DNA of 64,000 nt from positions 19,947,311 to 20,011,310 of the forward strand of contig NC_019866.2 of the NCBI RefSeq assembly GCF_002234675.1, written 5' to 3'. Source of the DNA: Oryzias latipes. Taxonomy: Eukaryota; Chordata; Actinopteri; Beloniformes; Adrianichthyidae. Both the position numbers and the translations under genes were made by a program. Every line of letters begins with the position of its first letter. Within the stretch, counting starts at the first letter, position 1. This document shows positions 29,001 through 37,400 of this stretch, piece by piece. Below the pieces are notes generated by a model, which did no database searches, was not told where the DNA came from, and worked only from the letters and a program-made list of their open reading frames with translations.

Positions 29001-30650
29001 TCAGTGTAGCTCTAACTCAATTTTACTAACCGTTTAAGCTTTAAGTAACCAAGTCCCTCCTTCTGTGCCAGAATTCTAGTGCATTAAATATAGCAGTTAC
29101 CTCCAAGCACCACTGGAGGCAGAAGGGACTAATTCCTTATTGGCTCCACTGACTGTAAATGAGAACTGGACTGAGTGACCCCTCCCCCCTCACATTCCTG
29201 TTGGCCCCATGTTGAACGTTCGAATCGTTCGACAGATTCCGTATGGCCCGCTTTCAAATGCTAGGGGTGTGGACTTCCAAAAAGTTCATTCTTGATTGGT
29301 AAGAGCGGTTGGCATAGAAACGATGACTCAGACCAGCTGGAACCAATCACTGTTTACGGACGACGTCTAATTCCAACATGGTGGCGTCCGCGTTGTGAAA
29401 AAGTGGTGACTGAATTGACTGAATTTGGTTGGACATGAAAGTAAGTCATTTTCTGTGGGTGACGTCACACTCACTCAGTCCAGTTCTCTTATACAGTCAA
29501 TGTTTGACTCCCATGTTTAAAAGTCCACCATTGCATCTGAAATGAACTCCACGCATTCTGATTTTATATGCTTTTTGGTGTTTGTTGCTTTATTTATTAA
29601 TGCAAGAACTGGGGTGATTTTTTTTGTTTTTGTTTGTTTGTTTGTTTTTGTAACAGCTGTTTTGTTCTTTAATCAGAGATCAAATATGTGGTTGTGTGTT
29701 TCTGTGTGGTCTTGCAATGGACTAATGGACCATCCAGGGTGTACCACACTTTCACCAGACAGTGGCTGTGATAGGCTCCAGCAACTCCATGACCCTGAAA
29801 TGGATTACGAGGGTTGGAAAATGGATGTATGGATTAAATGTGGGCTGTCCAGATGTTATTTACAATTATTGTTGAATTGGGGGAACCAAATTCCACTCAA
29901 CGAGCCCTTCATGCCTGAAGCGTCATTTTTCACCGAGCAGAATCCTGTTACTCCATATTGTTGATGGTTTGAAAAAGACTTAATGTCATCGTTTCACTTA
30001 TAAACAGATCTTTTTTTGGTCCAATAACATGTTCCAGGGTTTTTGCGTCTTTTTCTGCTCTTTTCTGACCCCGAGTGGTCGCAGCGGATGATCAGACCTG
30101 CTCTGATTCAGCCTGAGCTTTCCTCCTCCTGGGTGAAGTAAAAACTCCAACCAAATTCATCCTCGATTCAAAGGTTTACACTGAAACCTACAACTTAAAC
30201 TTCAGTAAGAAAAGCATTGTGACTGACATTTAGACCTAGTTGAACAAATTTGGACTGAATTCTGTCTCAAAATCTTTACATTTTTTGCTTTGTTTTGACA
30301 TTTGTCTTTGTATTGTTTCAAGGTTCAGACGCCTGTCATGACCTCTGTTGTGAAATGGCTGTTAGTGTTAGTCACCTTTCGGCATATCCCTTCAGGGGTT
30401 GCCATAGCGAATCAGCTTAAGCAAAAGTAAAGATATAGATATTCTTAATGGCCATTTAACACCAAACATTAAGTGTCAGTTTTGTATTCAGATCCAGATG
30501 ACTGCTTTGCCAACCACAGAGGAGTATAAGCTCAGAGTGAGGAGAATGATGGAGGCGCTGGAACGGCAGACGACAGATGAGAGCCCTGACTTCACCCCGC
30601 CAAGCAGCACTGTGTATCCATCACTTGAATTTAAACAAACTCTTCCCTAA
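3097..30650 (+). CDS. mei1: MEI1, meiotic double-strand break formation protein 1 (C-terminal part, 5' end missing)
   Basis: Fifteen exons join in one continuous frame: 3097-3253, 5404-5554, 6314-6496, 6629-6760, 6877-7066, 9601-9717, 11204-11314, 14783-14949, 15223-15307, 16452-16636, 19148-19239, 19544-19650, 20031-20137, 26262-26393 and 30492-30650 (stop TAA). Every donor is GT, every acceptor AG, and all phases match. The joined product is about 690 residues, leucine-rich and helical, as expected for an armadillo-like repeat protein; I see no catalytic motif. It ends with a charged segment containing EEYKLRVRRMMEALERQ and a short polar tail. The identification rests on its place next to CCDC134 and SREBF2, as in human 22q13.2, and on its overall character. 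MEI1 is known to act with REC114, MEI4 and IHO1 on meiotic chromosome axes so that SPO11 can cut DNA. The mammalian protein is about 1,270 residues, so roughly half is present. The first exon starts at codon position 2, proving missing upstream exons. Confidence 0.82.
3275..3600. repeat. Dispersed teleost repeat in a MEI1 intron
   Basis: The stretch from 3281 (aataataaatctttattgtc) through the cacatcagtgcaa segment resembles a common fish interspersed element. A GC-richer tail follows with ctctcctgccagagagcagc and a tgtcctgggtgtgtgcagtc segment. No coding capacity. The rest of the intron to 5403 is plain AT-rich sequence; a second ttttattgctgtttgcacat-like stretch near 3751 may be a weak relative. 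Confidence 0.45.
5555..6313. other. MEI1 intron
   Basis: AT-rich intron between two well-supported exons. It has homopolymer T runs near 5820 and 5880. Nothing else recognised. Confidence 0.7.
7087..7789. mobile_element. hAT-like nonautonomous DNA element
   Basis: The left end reads cagtggtctccaaccttttt and the right end reads ggttggggaccacta, which are inverted copies of each other. The subterminal parts, with catggaacgc on one side and accacggactggtacc on the other, also recall the CAGTGGTCCCCAACC family seen in many vertebrates. About 700 bp, without a transposase frame. A flanking 8 bp duplication is not clear (atctagat against atcaaacg), so the copy is old. It sits just after a MEI1 donor site. 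Confidence 0.65.
7790..9600. other. MEI1 intron, unremarkable
   Basis: AT-rich intron remainder. Near 8547-8636 the sequence holds ccataaagcaaatgag and, further on, ctcatttatgg, a loose inverted pair that could form a stem, but no known RNA was recognised. A GC-richer patch at 8870-9010 has no protein pattern. Confidence 0.6.
10321..10447. repeat. Short tandem repeat, about 18-20 bp unit
   Basis: Successive units of the type aaacacaacagcaaatcacg are repeated at least five times with small changes. It lies in a MEI1 intron. Open frames over it are repeat artefacts. Confidence 0.75.
10450..11080. repeat. Degenerate inverted-repeat elements in a MEI1 intron
   Basis: 10500-10680 matches part of the element at 29148-29506, sharing catagaaacg, gaaccaatcactg and acactcagtccag. 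A second piece from about 10796 to 11070 begins tgtccgaattccttcactac and ends with gtgggaatttggacagag, which looks like another teleost inverted-repeat element. Both are noncoding. Confidence 0.5.
11315..12008. other. MEI1 intron before repeat copy
   Basis: AT-rich intron sequence. Nothing recognised apart from a pyrimidine-rich stretch right after the exon. Confidence 0.6.
12009..12596 (+). repeat. ~600 bp interspersed repeat, copy A
   Basis: This copy runs from tctcattccaatcatctttt to tatcagagtgagccttt, so its two ends are roughly inverted (cattccaat against gagtga). Landmarks shared with the other copies are cccagtggtctttaa, cctaacattagcggtgcaac, gcgagcaatattggagctat and actcagaaatgcaatttt. 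Other copies lie near 14064, 16667, 18301, 35242 and 37880. No coding capacity is shared among copies. Confidence 0.75.
12628..12995 (+). mobile_element. tRNA-derived SINE
   Basis: A polymerase III A box (tggctcaggtggttgagc) starts at 12640, and a B box (ggttcgatccc) lies at 12685-12695. The body contains tgtgtccttgggcaagacac and a taagcgctttgggtgtct segment. It ends in an att repeat at 12976-12993. This architecture is that of a teleost tRNA-derived SINE, in sense orientation to MEI1. A diverged reverse copy lies at 21530-21668. Confidence 0.85.
12996..14063. other. MEI1 intron, no recognised feature
   Basis: AT-rich noncoding sequence. A somewhat GC-richer piece at 13790-13960 shows no clear identity. 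Confidence 0.5.
14064..14495 (+). repeat. ~600 bp interspersed repeat, copy B (shortened)
   Basis: Shares gatcatcttttgatctattg, cccagtggtcttttaattat and caatattggagctatccagc with copy A, and ends near ccagagtgggtctttga. The middle is shorter than in copy A: the segment with the cctaacattag landmark is missing. It lies in the MEI1 intron before exon 14783-14949. Confidence 0.7.
15308..16451. other. MEI1 intron with long pyrimidine-rich tract
   Basis: Between about 15850 and 16430 the + strand is strongly C/T-rich (runs such as ctgtctctcccctttctttc), ending in the acceptor of exon 16452-16636. Open frames across it on either strand are low-complexity artefacts. Confidence 0.6.
16667..17283 (-). 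repeat. ~600 bp interspersed repeat, copy C (reverse)
   Basis: Reverse-orientation copy from ggactcactccaatgaaaat to taattggagtgggac. It contains gctccaatattgctcgacat and ttgttgcaccagtaatgtta, the complements of copy A landmarks. Its two ends, cactccaat and attggagtg, are perfect inverted 9-mers, which supports a DNA-element origin. Confidence 0.75.
18301..18450 (-). repeat. ~600 bp interspersed repeat, copy D (fragment)
   Basis: Only one end of the family remains: aagactcactctaaggaaaa, then ttaacatgttcttgtggcat, then tttctgagtatttctttatg, matching copies C and F. It breaks off at about 18450. Confidence 0.65.
18600..19147. other. MEI1 intron, pyrimidine-rich, with an unused-looking exon candidate
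   Basis: From about 18640 to 18990 the + strand is C/T-rich. An AG at the end of cctcccatgag followed by 65 open bases and a gtatat donor looks like an exon, but it does not fit the phase of its neighbours, so it is not included in MEI1. Confidence 0.45.
19981..20027 (+). repeat. TG microsatellite against a MEI1 splice acceptor
   Basis: About 23 TG units with one CG interruption at 19999-20000. The repeat ends only three bases before the acceptor dinucleotide of exon 20031-20137 (tgttag then ccgtg). The usual pyrimidine tract (ctttctctttctgggtttgc) is displaced upstream of the repeat. Confidence 0.95.
20138..21529. other. Start of a 6.1 kb MEI1 intron
   Basis: AT-rich intron. An open frame at 20334-20630 shows no protein character I recognise. 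Nothing else found. Confidence 0.55.
21530..21668 (-). mobile_element. tRNA-derived SINE, reverse truncated copy
   Basis: Reverse complement carries the same features as the SINE at 12628: gtcgtccaatgatcaaaggg, a B-box-like gctcaatccctgctc, and tgtccttgggcgagacactt. Only the tRNA-like head and the start of the body are present. Confidence 0.75.
21930..22630. other. GC-richer unexplained block in MEI1 intron
   Basis: About 700 bp with many CpG dinucleotides (cacccgcacgggtgctgggg, tattcgtcgggctcactaca, gatatatcgggcgggtcatc), in contrast to the AT-rich intron around it. No long reading frame, no clear terminal repeats and no RNA gene were recognised. An old mobile element is the likeliest explanation, but I cannot name it. 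Confidence 0.4.
22631..25559. other. MEI1 intron, no recognised feature
   Basis: AT-rich intron sequence. No exon, RNA gene or clear repeat boundary seen. Confidence 0.55.
25690..25845 (+). repeat. Two repeat fragments: inverted-repeat element end and LINE-type tail
   Basis: 25690-25735 (attgactgtatatgagaact, then ggactgagcgagtgtgac) matches the terminal part of the MITE at 29148-29506. 25775-25845 holds gggataggctccagcaaccc and ttagaaaatggatggatgat, the tail of the family also found near 29760, 46570, 60440 and 63940. Confidence 0.65.
26806..26967 (-). other. Possible terminal exon of an unknown minus-strand gene or pseudogene
   Basis: Reading the minus strand, the acceptor-like tctattgcag at 26977-26968 is followed by 53 codons and a TAG stop. 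The peptide is charged and balanced (it includes GDGFERFVLTAVHRQLEPAL and ends MTEYWILVMSAFV). An AATAAA on the minus strand lies ~140 bases further on (tttatt near 26665). I do not recognise the protein. It sits inside the last MEI1 intron in opposite orientation. It may be a nested gene, a decayed retrocopy, or chance; see the companion patch at 27088-27265. Confidence 0.35.
27088..27265 (-). other. Second minus-strand coding-like patch
   Basis: On the minus strand, an acceptor-like tgttatcag ends at 27266, and an open frame of about 58 codons follows, including SLMEQAFSWTETALASF and SLQREAADHLYLQ. The amino-acid mix looks like real protein. No good donor closes it in a phase that joins simply to the patch at 26806-26967, so the two cannot be linked with confidence. 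The product is not recognised. Confidence 0.3.
27300..28890. other. MEI1 last intron, mostly unassigned
   Basis: AT-rich. A 140-codon minus-strand frame at 27565-27987 overlaps this stretch, but it has no recognisable domain or splice context. Nothing else supported. Confidence 0.5.
28900..29000 (+). mobile_element. Non-LTR retrotransposon (LINE) reverse-transcriptase fragment
   Basis: The + strand frame at 28924-28985 reads HGVPQGSVVGQVLFWLC, matching the conserved GVPQGSVLGP block of LINE reverse transcriptases. Only some 30 codons survive; a stop lies upstream and no other domain is present. It is a relic in the last MEI1 intron. Confidence 0.7.
29148..29506. mobile_element. MITE with long terminal inverted repeats
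   Basis: The left end, ccactgactgtaaatgagaa then ctggactgagtgac, is the inverse of the right end, gtgacgtcacactcactcag then tccagttctcttatacagtc. The interior has gaaccaatcactg and catagaaacgatgactcaga. About 360 bp, noncoding. Fragments of the same family are at 10500-10680 and 25690-25735. Confidence 0.75.
29725..29840 (+). repeat. LINE-type tail repeat fragment
   Basis: Contains catccagggtgtaccacact, gataggctccagcaactcca and ggaaaatggatg, all diagnostic of the tail family. The open frame of 140 codons over this site is a chance reading. Confidence 0.7.
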
Positions 30651-31612
30651 TATCCCCAAAGTACTCTGATAAACAACATCCTTCATGCAAAATATGCACA
30701 CTTAGACCAAAATGACTTGATGTGAGCCTGCAGCTTCTCTGCAGGTAATGACATATACCAAAAGGGTCAATACTTACAGTACATGTGGTGTGTCAGCGCA
30801 GCGTGCAGGATACCCATCAAACATCAGCAGCGCGCTGCCATTGATTTTTTTCTGGCAGCTTAATAGATATCTGTTGTTGCTTTTACTGACAGTGTGCTGA
30901 ACAGAATATGCTCTGCCATACACTAAAAGTACATCTTTTTTTGACTCACCTGGACAGCACAAGTATGAATTCATCTTTTGTTTTTCTATGTCAATCCAGC
31001 CTCATAGACAGCATACTTTTAATAACTAAGACAAGAAGTATGATGTATTTGTGCACATTTTGTGATGATAAAGACTTGCAGTTATTTGTATTTAAAATGT
31101 AATTTAGTTACTTATTTCAAATGACTAAAGTATTCCTTCATTCTGGTTTACAGTTATGTTGGAGATGTCCTCGTCTGCATGGCTGACTTCTCTCTGACTG
31201 CAGACTCAAGCTTGTAGTTTCAGAATGATTATTTGCTTTGTATTGGACACTTTTTTATTATTTTTTTATTATTGTATTGTTTCCATGTTCACTCTCTTTG
31301 TTCTGCTTAAATAATACATAATGTTTAGTTACAGATACGCAGACTTCAGTTAAAAATTAGCTTTTGTTTGCAGATTTGATGGATGCAGGAAATGGAATTT
31401 TAATTTTCAAAGTAAAACTCCAGTTGCGTGTTTTTGTTAATGAGTTATAGTGTTCAGAATTTATTGGATACATTTTTTTAAGGCCATACCTATAAGTAAA
31501 CTGTGCTTTACAGTGTTTTGGTACCATCATATTTTTTTATCTGAACTTTTCATCCATAAAATATCCTCATCTTAAGACTGACGTGGCTAAAACAGAGCAG
31601 TTTATAAATAAA
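30651..31612 (+). other. mei1: Probable MEI1 3' untranslated region
   Basis: Follows the MEI1 stop directly. The first clear polyadenylation hexamer on the + strand is AATAAA at 31607-31612, giving a 3' UTR of about 960 bases. The CpG-rich CCDC134 start region begins within 150 bases of it, so the two genes are close together in tandem. Confidence 0.5.
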
Positions 31613-31739
31613 TTTCAGCTTCAGCTCTGAACAAGTCCTTGTATTATTCATTGAATTCACATGCATACGATGTTGTCTACATATTTATTTTTAAGTAAGC
31701 ATATTTAAACTGGTTCAAGTCTTGTAGTTTGGTAAAGAG

Positions 31740-32064
31740 GCACGTGAAAAATTGGAGTCACGGGCGGTGTCCCTGTGAAAGTCCGCCGTGTAGAAACCAC
31801 GTCCTCCTCCGCGTTTAGCGCCCGCTCGCTGTCATTCGTCCAAGAGAAACCAGCCGGTGCGATCGTGGCGCTGGTGGAGCGGAGCAGCCAGAGCCGCATG
31901 TGAATGAACCCCGTCCGCCGCCGTCACCTGACGAGCTAGACGGCCAGATTGCGTGCGCCCCGTGTGACTGAAGGGTCCGGAGAGATCAGGCAGCGCGCGC
32001 GCGCGGTGCTCCGGAGCAAACGCTGCCCGCCAACCGCTGCTGCTGCGTCGCTACCACTCAGTCG
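31740..32064 (+). promoter_or_regulatory. ccdc134: CCDC134 CpG-rich promoter and noncoding first exon
   Basis: A local CpG-dense block (gcagcgcgcgcgcgcggtgc near 31990) with a strong donor at 32065 (gtcg then gtgagt). It is the only CpG island-like sequence upstream of the CCDC134 start codon, and the first coding exon (34371) has its own acceptor, so an upstream noncoding exon is required. The transcription start is not defined. Confidence 0.65.
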
Positions 32065-34370
32065 GTGAGTAAAGCTCTGGCTCCGCTGTCCATCGCTTGA
32101 ATCTGTCTGCTGGTGTTTCATCTGAATGCGAAAGAAATACTTTGACTCATTTTTAAAAGCTGTTAGGAAATCCTGTTATTATTTATTTATTTATATTTAT
32201 TTACAATATGTTTTATGCTAGATTTGTGATTATGCATCACTTTTTCTCTTAAAAAATAAAGCTTTATAAAGATACCCCCCCCCCCCCCTAATCAGTGATG
32301 TGATTAAAATAAACCAGGGTCAGGCGGGGAGGCATGACATTAATTAAGCAGGCTGTAATTAATAGTCCACATAATTCTGCTCAGACACAGCAGTGAAACA
32401 TGAAGCATGTTGGTTAATCTGACTTTGCATGAATGGATGGAGCGGAGGATGAGCCCTTTGGATGATGGAGATGTGAAGTGTCAGTCCTTCAGATTCAAGT
32501 CTTCCTCAGCAGGCTTGCAGCCTGAAGGGAAACAGGATTCCCCCCCCCCCCCCCCTCCTGCTGCACATCCAGCTGCCCGTCTGATGGATGAACGTCTTAC
32601 GTTTCCATGCTCCCTAAAAGAGAAAACTACCTCCACCTCTTCTGAAATGCACGCCTAGCCATCATCAGCCTCACATTATCATCCTTCTCATTTTAAGGCT
32701 GTTATGATTCGAAGCCATTTGTGTGCTCAGAGTTCAAATCAGGCGATCCAATCACAGCTGATTAGATGCTGGATTGTTTCCTGACAAAGCAGGAATGTGG
32801 ATCCGCCACACAGGACACCAGGCTTCAGCATCTCTGCTCTGAGACTATTGTTAGAAAAGACCTGCAGCAGAGAGATTCGTGTGGGCTTGCCGTGACTTCA
32901 TCATGCTGCTCTAGTTCTCCACAACACAGCAGACCAAATCTGGATCCACCTTAAATGCTGACCATCATGAGCGAAGAACGTTTAGAAAAACTTCTTCTGG
33001 CCTTGTCAAACAAAAGATCAAGTCTCAAGCCTTTTCTCTTTCACTGTCAAACAGCTGCAGGATGTGTTAAGCTGTTCAAAGAGCTTTTTTGCTCACAAAT
33101 GTCTGGAGGAGCTACATGCCTACCTGCTTAGGAGCTTCAAACACCCTCCTGCCTCAGGAAGAGCAAAGCTGCTGGGCAGAAAAAGGACACCTCAAGGGTT
33201 GTCCGTGTCAAATTTTACAGAAAATCCTTCTCAGATCCTGTCGTCATTCAGCCAAACTTGTTTCTGATCAAATACTTTATAAAAAAATTGTCTGGGCTTT
33301 TACGTCTATAAATGATGTTTTTATGTGAAGTCCGAGCTGCCAGGCAGCCACTGAGTTCTGCTTTTGAACTGTGGGGTGAAGAGGGATGCTGAACGTCCAG
33401 GAGCGCATGCTTCTCCCCCAACCGATTCAAGTCCCACTCTTTAGGGGAATCACTCAACGTAGATTAGCACTCAGCCCCAGACATTTGTTCACTTCCGACC
33501 ACTTCAAATGACAGAAGTGCCGCCCAGGCACGAACAGATTCCTTCATTTAGCACAGAAATCAAGTCTCTTCCTCATTTTACTCCTGTCTGTGCCTTCCAG
33601 TTTCAGTGCGAAGGTGGATGAAATATTTACTGGGAAAGCTGTTGTTTTCCCACAGGGTTTTACCTCCTAACTCCACCCCTGCAACACATCTAAAAGCCTT
33701 AACTTCCCTTTCCTTTCCTTCCCTCTCATGGCTCTTACCCTTCGTTCAAACCCACCTCATCCCTCCTGAGAATCCCATTGACGAGGCATCGCTAAATTAT
33801 ACATCCATCCTGTAAATTACATCTCATATCCATTGTTTCGTGCATCACCACCGACACACTAATGCTTTATTGAAGGGTTCTTATGTCTCATCAAAATTTC
33901 ATTTGTTAGTTCCTCTGTTTAGCACTTTCTGATGTGGGAAACGCCTCAGAGGAGAAGGAAGATGTAACGGAGAAGACTGATAAGACAGCAGAGCGACAGC
34001 CGGGTACAGATTGTAGAAGTTCCTCCAGGGATTAAGCAAGTGCCAGACATCAGGTGTGTTTAAGGACATAAGGAGACCCTCTTTGAATGCCTGCTGCTGC
34101 CCCCCCCCCCCCCCCCCGTTCTGCCATATTGACTTTTTATTCCTGTAATGTCTCTCTGTTGCGCATTTCTGATGGTTATGGTTGAGGATCAGGGGAAAGA
34201 ATGTCTTAAAGCTTTGAGAGTAAAAAAACTGTCATGATTCAGAAATCTCTCTGAGGTAAAACGCACGACGAGCGTAACGGTTCTCTTTAAGGACGTCTGC
34301 TTCCAGGAGTGCTTAAGAAACGAAACCGTACATCTCTATAATCATATTCTTATGGTTCATTTGTGTTCAG
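32065..34370. other. CCDC134 intron 1 with three poly(C) tracts
   Basis: Runs of C occur at 32275-32288 (14), 32540-32555 (16) and 34100-34117 (18). No exon or gene recognised; several short open frames at 32407-33328 lack protein character. Confidence 0.7.
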
Positions 34371-34401
34371 AGCGGTGCCTCTCTGCCTCCCCCTGGTGAC
34401 C

Positions 34402-37400
34402 ATGTGGAGTGTGAGCGCAGTGATGCTGCTTCTCGGCGCTGCCGCCCTCGGCGCCGCAGACTCGGACCCGCAGCGGCCGCGCCACGACTCCAACCTGGAG
34501 ATCTGTATCCTCCCTGACGTGTTTCTGAGCCCGACTTAGCGAGAAATGTTGTTGCTTATCTTCCTGAGCGTTTCCCGCCAGACAAGCGTCTGTTTGAGAC
34601 GAAGAGGAAGGACCAGCTGAACGCTCTCAAGAACCTGGTGGAGCTGAATGACATCAACCAGCAATACAAGATCATAGACATCATGCTCAAAGGCCTTTTC
34701 AAGGTGCGTGCCGCCTCACAGCCTCAGTGAAAGCGGAGCGCAGAAGAGGCCCAAGCTTTATTTTAGTTCACAACCTTTCTGCGTTAAAGAATAAATGGTT
34801 TGCATCTTCAAACCCACCACTGCGGTGGTTTTTATTTGAATGCCATTCAGCAGGTCGGGCTTTGATTTACTCTGCCGGTGGACAGTTATCTGTGCATTTA
34901 CATACCTCACAAGGACACCTAACATAAGCAAGCTTCGCTGGCAGGAGAACATTGTCAGCACTTCTGTTCCACTCTGTGTGCATCGATGACGGGCTTTACT
35001 GTTGCCTCGCCGACTGTAATCTCAGTCCGGGCTCCTAAAGAGCTCTATAAAACATGGCCACGGGAGTGATGAAGATCAAGTTGCGGCCTAAAAGGTTTCT
35101 AAATTGAATTCTTCTCTCTTTTTTTCCAGGTGTTGGAAGACTCCAGACAGGTCCTGGTGGCGGCCAACTTGAAGCCTAACGATCCCTTCCCCATGGACGA
35201 CAAAATCAAAGAAGGTCTGACTTCCTGTCAAAGCTCATTAAAGACCCACTGATTGTCTTTTTATCTATTATAAAAGGGTTCCAGATGGTCTTTTAATGAC
35301 GGTTATGCTGTTTTCAGCCAAAATAAAAAAACAACCGTCATTTTCTAGGACAGGGATGCCTAAATCTAGGCCTCGAGGGCCGGCCTCCTGCTAGTTTTCC
35401 AGAAACCCTGCCTTATCTGCTGTTGATTACTGGATCAGGTGTGTTTAGCCAATGGCTAGCTTCAGTGGCAGGAGTTCATTAGAAATTCAACTCTGAGTTG
35501 TGGGCGCGACCATCGGCATTGAGCATCCCTGCCTCCACTTCTCCCCATTGCTGGGAGCTCTCTGTTTAGACTCTGATTAGCTTAAAGCCCCTCACAACCC
35601 CAACCTAACATTACCGATGCAACAAAAATAGCGAGCAATGTTGGAGCTTTACAGATGCCAGCTCAGACGAGGAAAACAGAGACTTTGTGTATTTTTCAGA
35701 GTATAAGTCACTGGGGTTTTTTGTGGTGACGTTTGGCCGGGGTGTGACTTTCATGTGATATTTAGAAATAAATAGCAACAACCACTAGAAGGCACTGTAG
35801 GCGTGTGTTTCAGTATTTACTACTGACAGCAACACAGAAGAAGAAGCGGCGCTCAGTCTTACGCCAGGCTTGTTCCAAAGTGACGCAGAGGATGAAGAAT
35901 TCAACCGATTTAGTGCTTTAAAGTGATATAAAGAGTTGAGTTAACACGTTAGCATGTTCTTTATGCTACAGTTGTCTGAATAACTCTTCACAAGCTGCTC
36001 TAATTTACTAGATTCATGTTTCATGAAGTTAAACTAGCATCAGTATGTTACAGTAGTGTTTATATTCAGTCTATTATTGTTATTTATTCCAAAATATGAT
36101 TTAAATGTCTGCTTTTCTTTTCATATTTTGTTAAATCAATTTCTCCCAAAAGTGTGACTTATGCTCCGAAGCGACTAATAGTCCTAAAAATATCTTGAAC
36201 ATGGATCTAGCCGTCTACAACTGGAGGCATTGTAGCACCTACGTCATTGCTCCATCTTTCCAAACAGCATTGTTTCGTCTGCTCCTGATCTACAACAATT
36301 AGAATCAAGAAATACTCAGAAATGCAATTCTGGGCTTAATTTTTTTTTACACACGTCATCCATTGTCTGCAAACTGCCACAGGAACATGTTAAAAACTCC
36401 TTTTTTCATTTGAGTGGTCTTCAACAATCACCCAGCAGTGAACAGAACTCCTCAGAACAGAGATTAGTATTTTGATGCTGCCGTGTAATCCCTCCTCTCT
36501 AAACTGCAGGTTTCTACCCTCTGTGGTGGAAACACATGAAGGATTCCTTGAAATGTTTATTTCTGCTGCCACCCCGTCCATCAGCTCTCCAAAGTGAGGG
36601 TGTAGACTCAGAGAGTCTTAGTCTAGTTTGGATCCTGAGTCATGCTTGATCTGCGAGGGGCTGTGGGCGTTTTGATTTGTGATTTAGGACGTCACCGCTG
36701 CCAAGCAGTCAGAGATTAACAGTGAATGTTCCAGGTCAATCCTTTGGCATTATTGGAACTCTCTCTCTTCATTTATTCTGGAGCTCGCTCGGCCATGGCG
36801 GCCCTCAGACATGAGCTTGAATGGCAGATGTTTACAAACAGGGAGAGATGCTCCAGTTTTTCTGTTTAAAGGTTTGAAAGCTGCTAAAATTATTTGAAAT
36901 TAGTTTTCTTTTTTTTAACCTGATGACTGATCAACTAACTTCCTCCTTTGTTTGCAGAAAACAACCTTTTTTTTCTGAAATAGTTTTTCTTTTGGGATAA
37001 AAAGACACACGTTTTTCCAAGGTAAATTTGTGATTTCTTTACAGTTCCTGACAGGTGCTGGAAACCATTAAGGTTCATTCATTCATTTTACAGAGAGGAA
37101 CTCCTTAAAATCATTGAATAGGAATGTCAATGAAAAGATCTTCCTGTAATTTGAGAGAAACACTTGAATGTAACCATCAACCAGAACTGGTGCAGTCAGG
37201 GAAAAATATTGCCGTGTGTTCAGAGCAGAATTATTATTATTGGATTTGGAATTAGCTGGAAGGCTGACCAGCCTTGAAAGAGCACGAGTTATACCTGCCC
37301 GAAAGTAACAAAGAAAATGAGGAAAAATGCTCATTCCAGCATTAGTCGATGAGAAACTAGGAATTCAGAGCGAACATGACTTGGAGCCAAGAGACAGAGG

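Noticed and set aside
29542-29964. 140-codon plus-strand open frame
   Set aside because: It runs through a LINE-type tail repeat and poly-T/G tracts, with no protein-like pattern.
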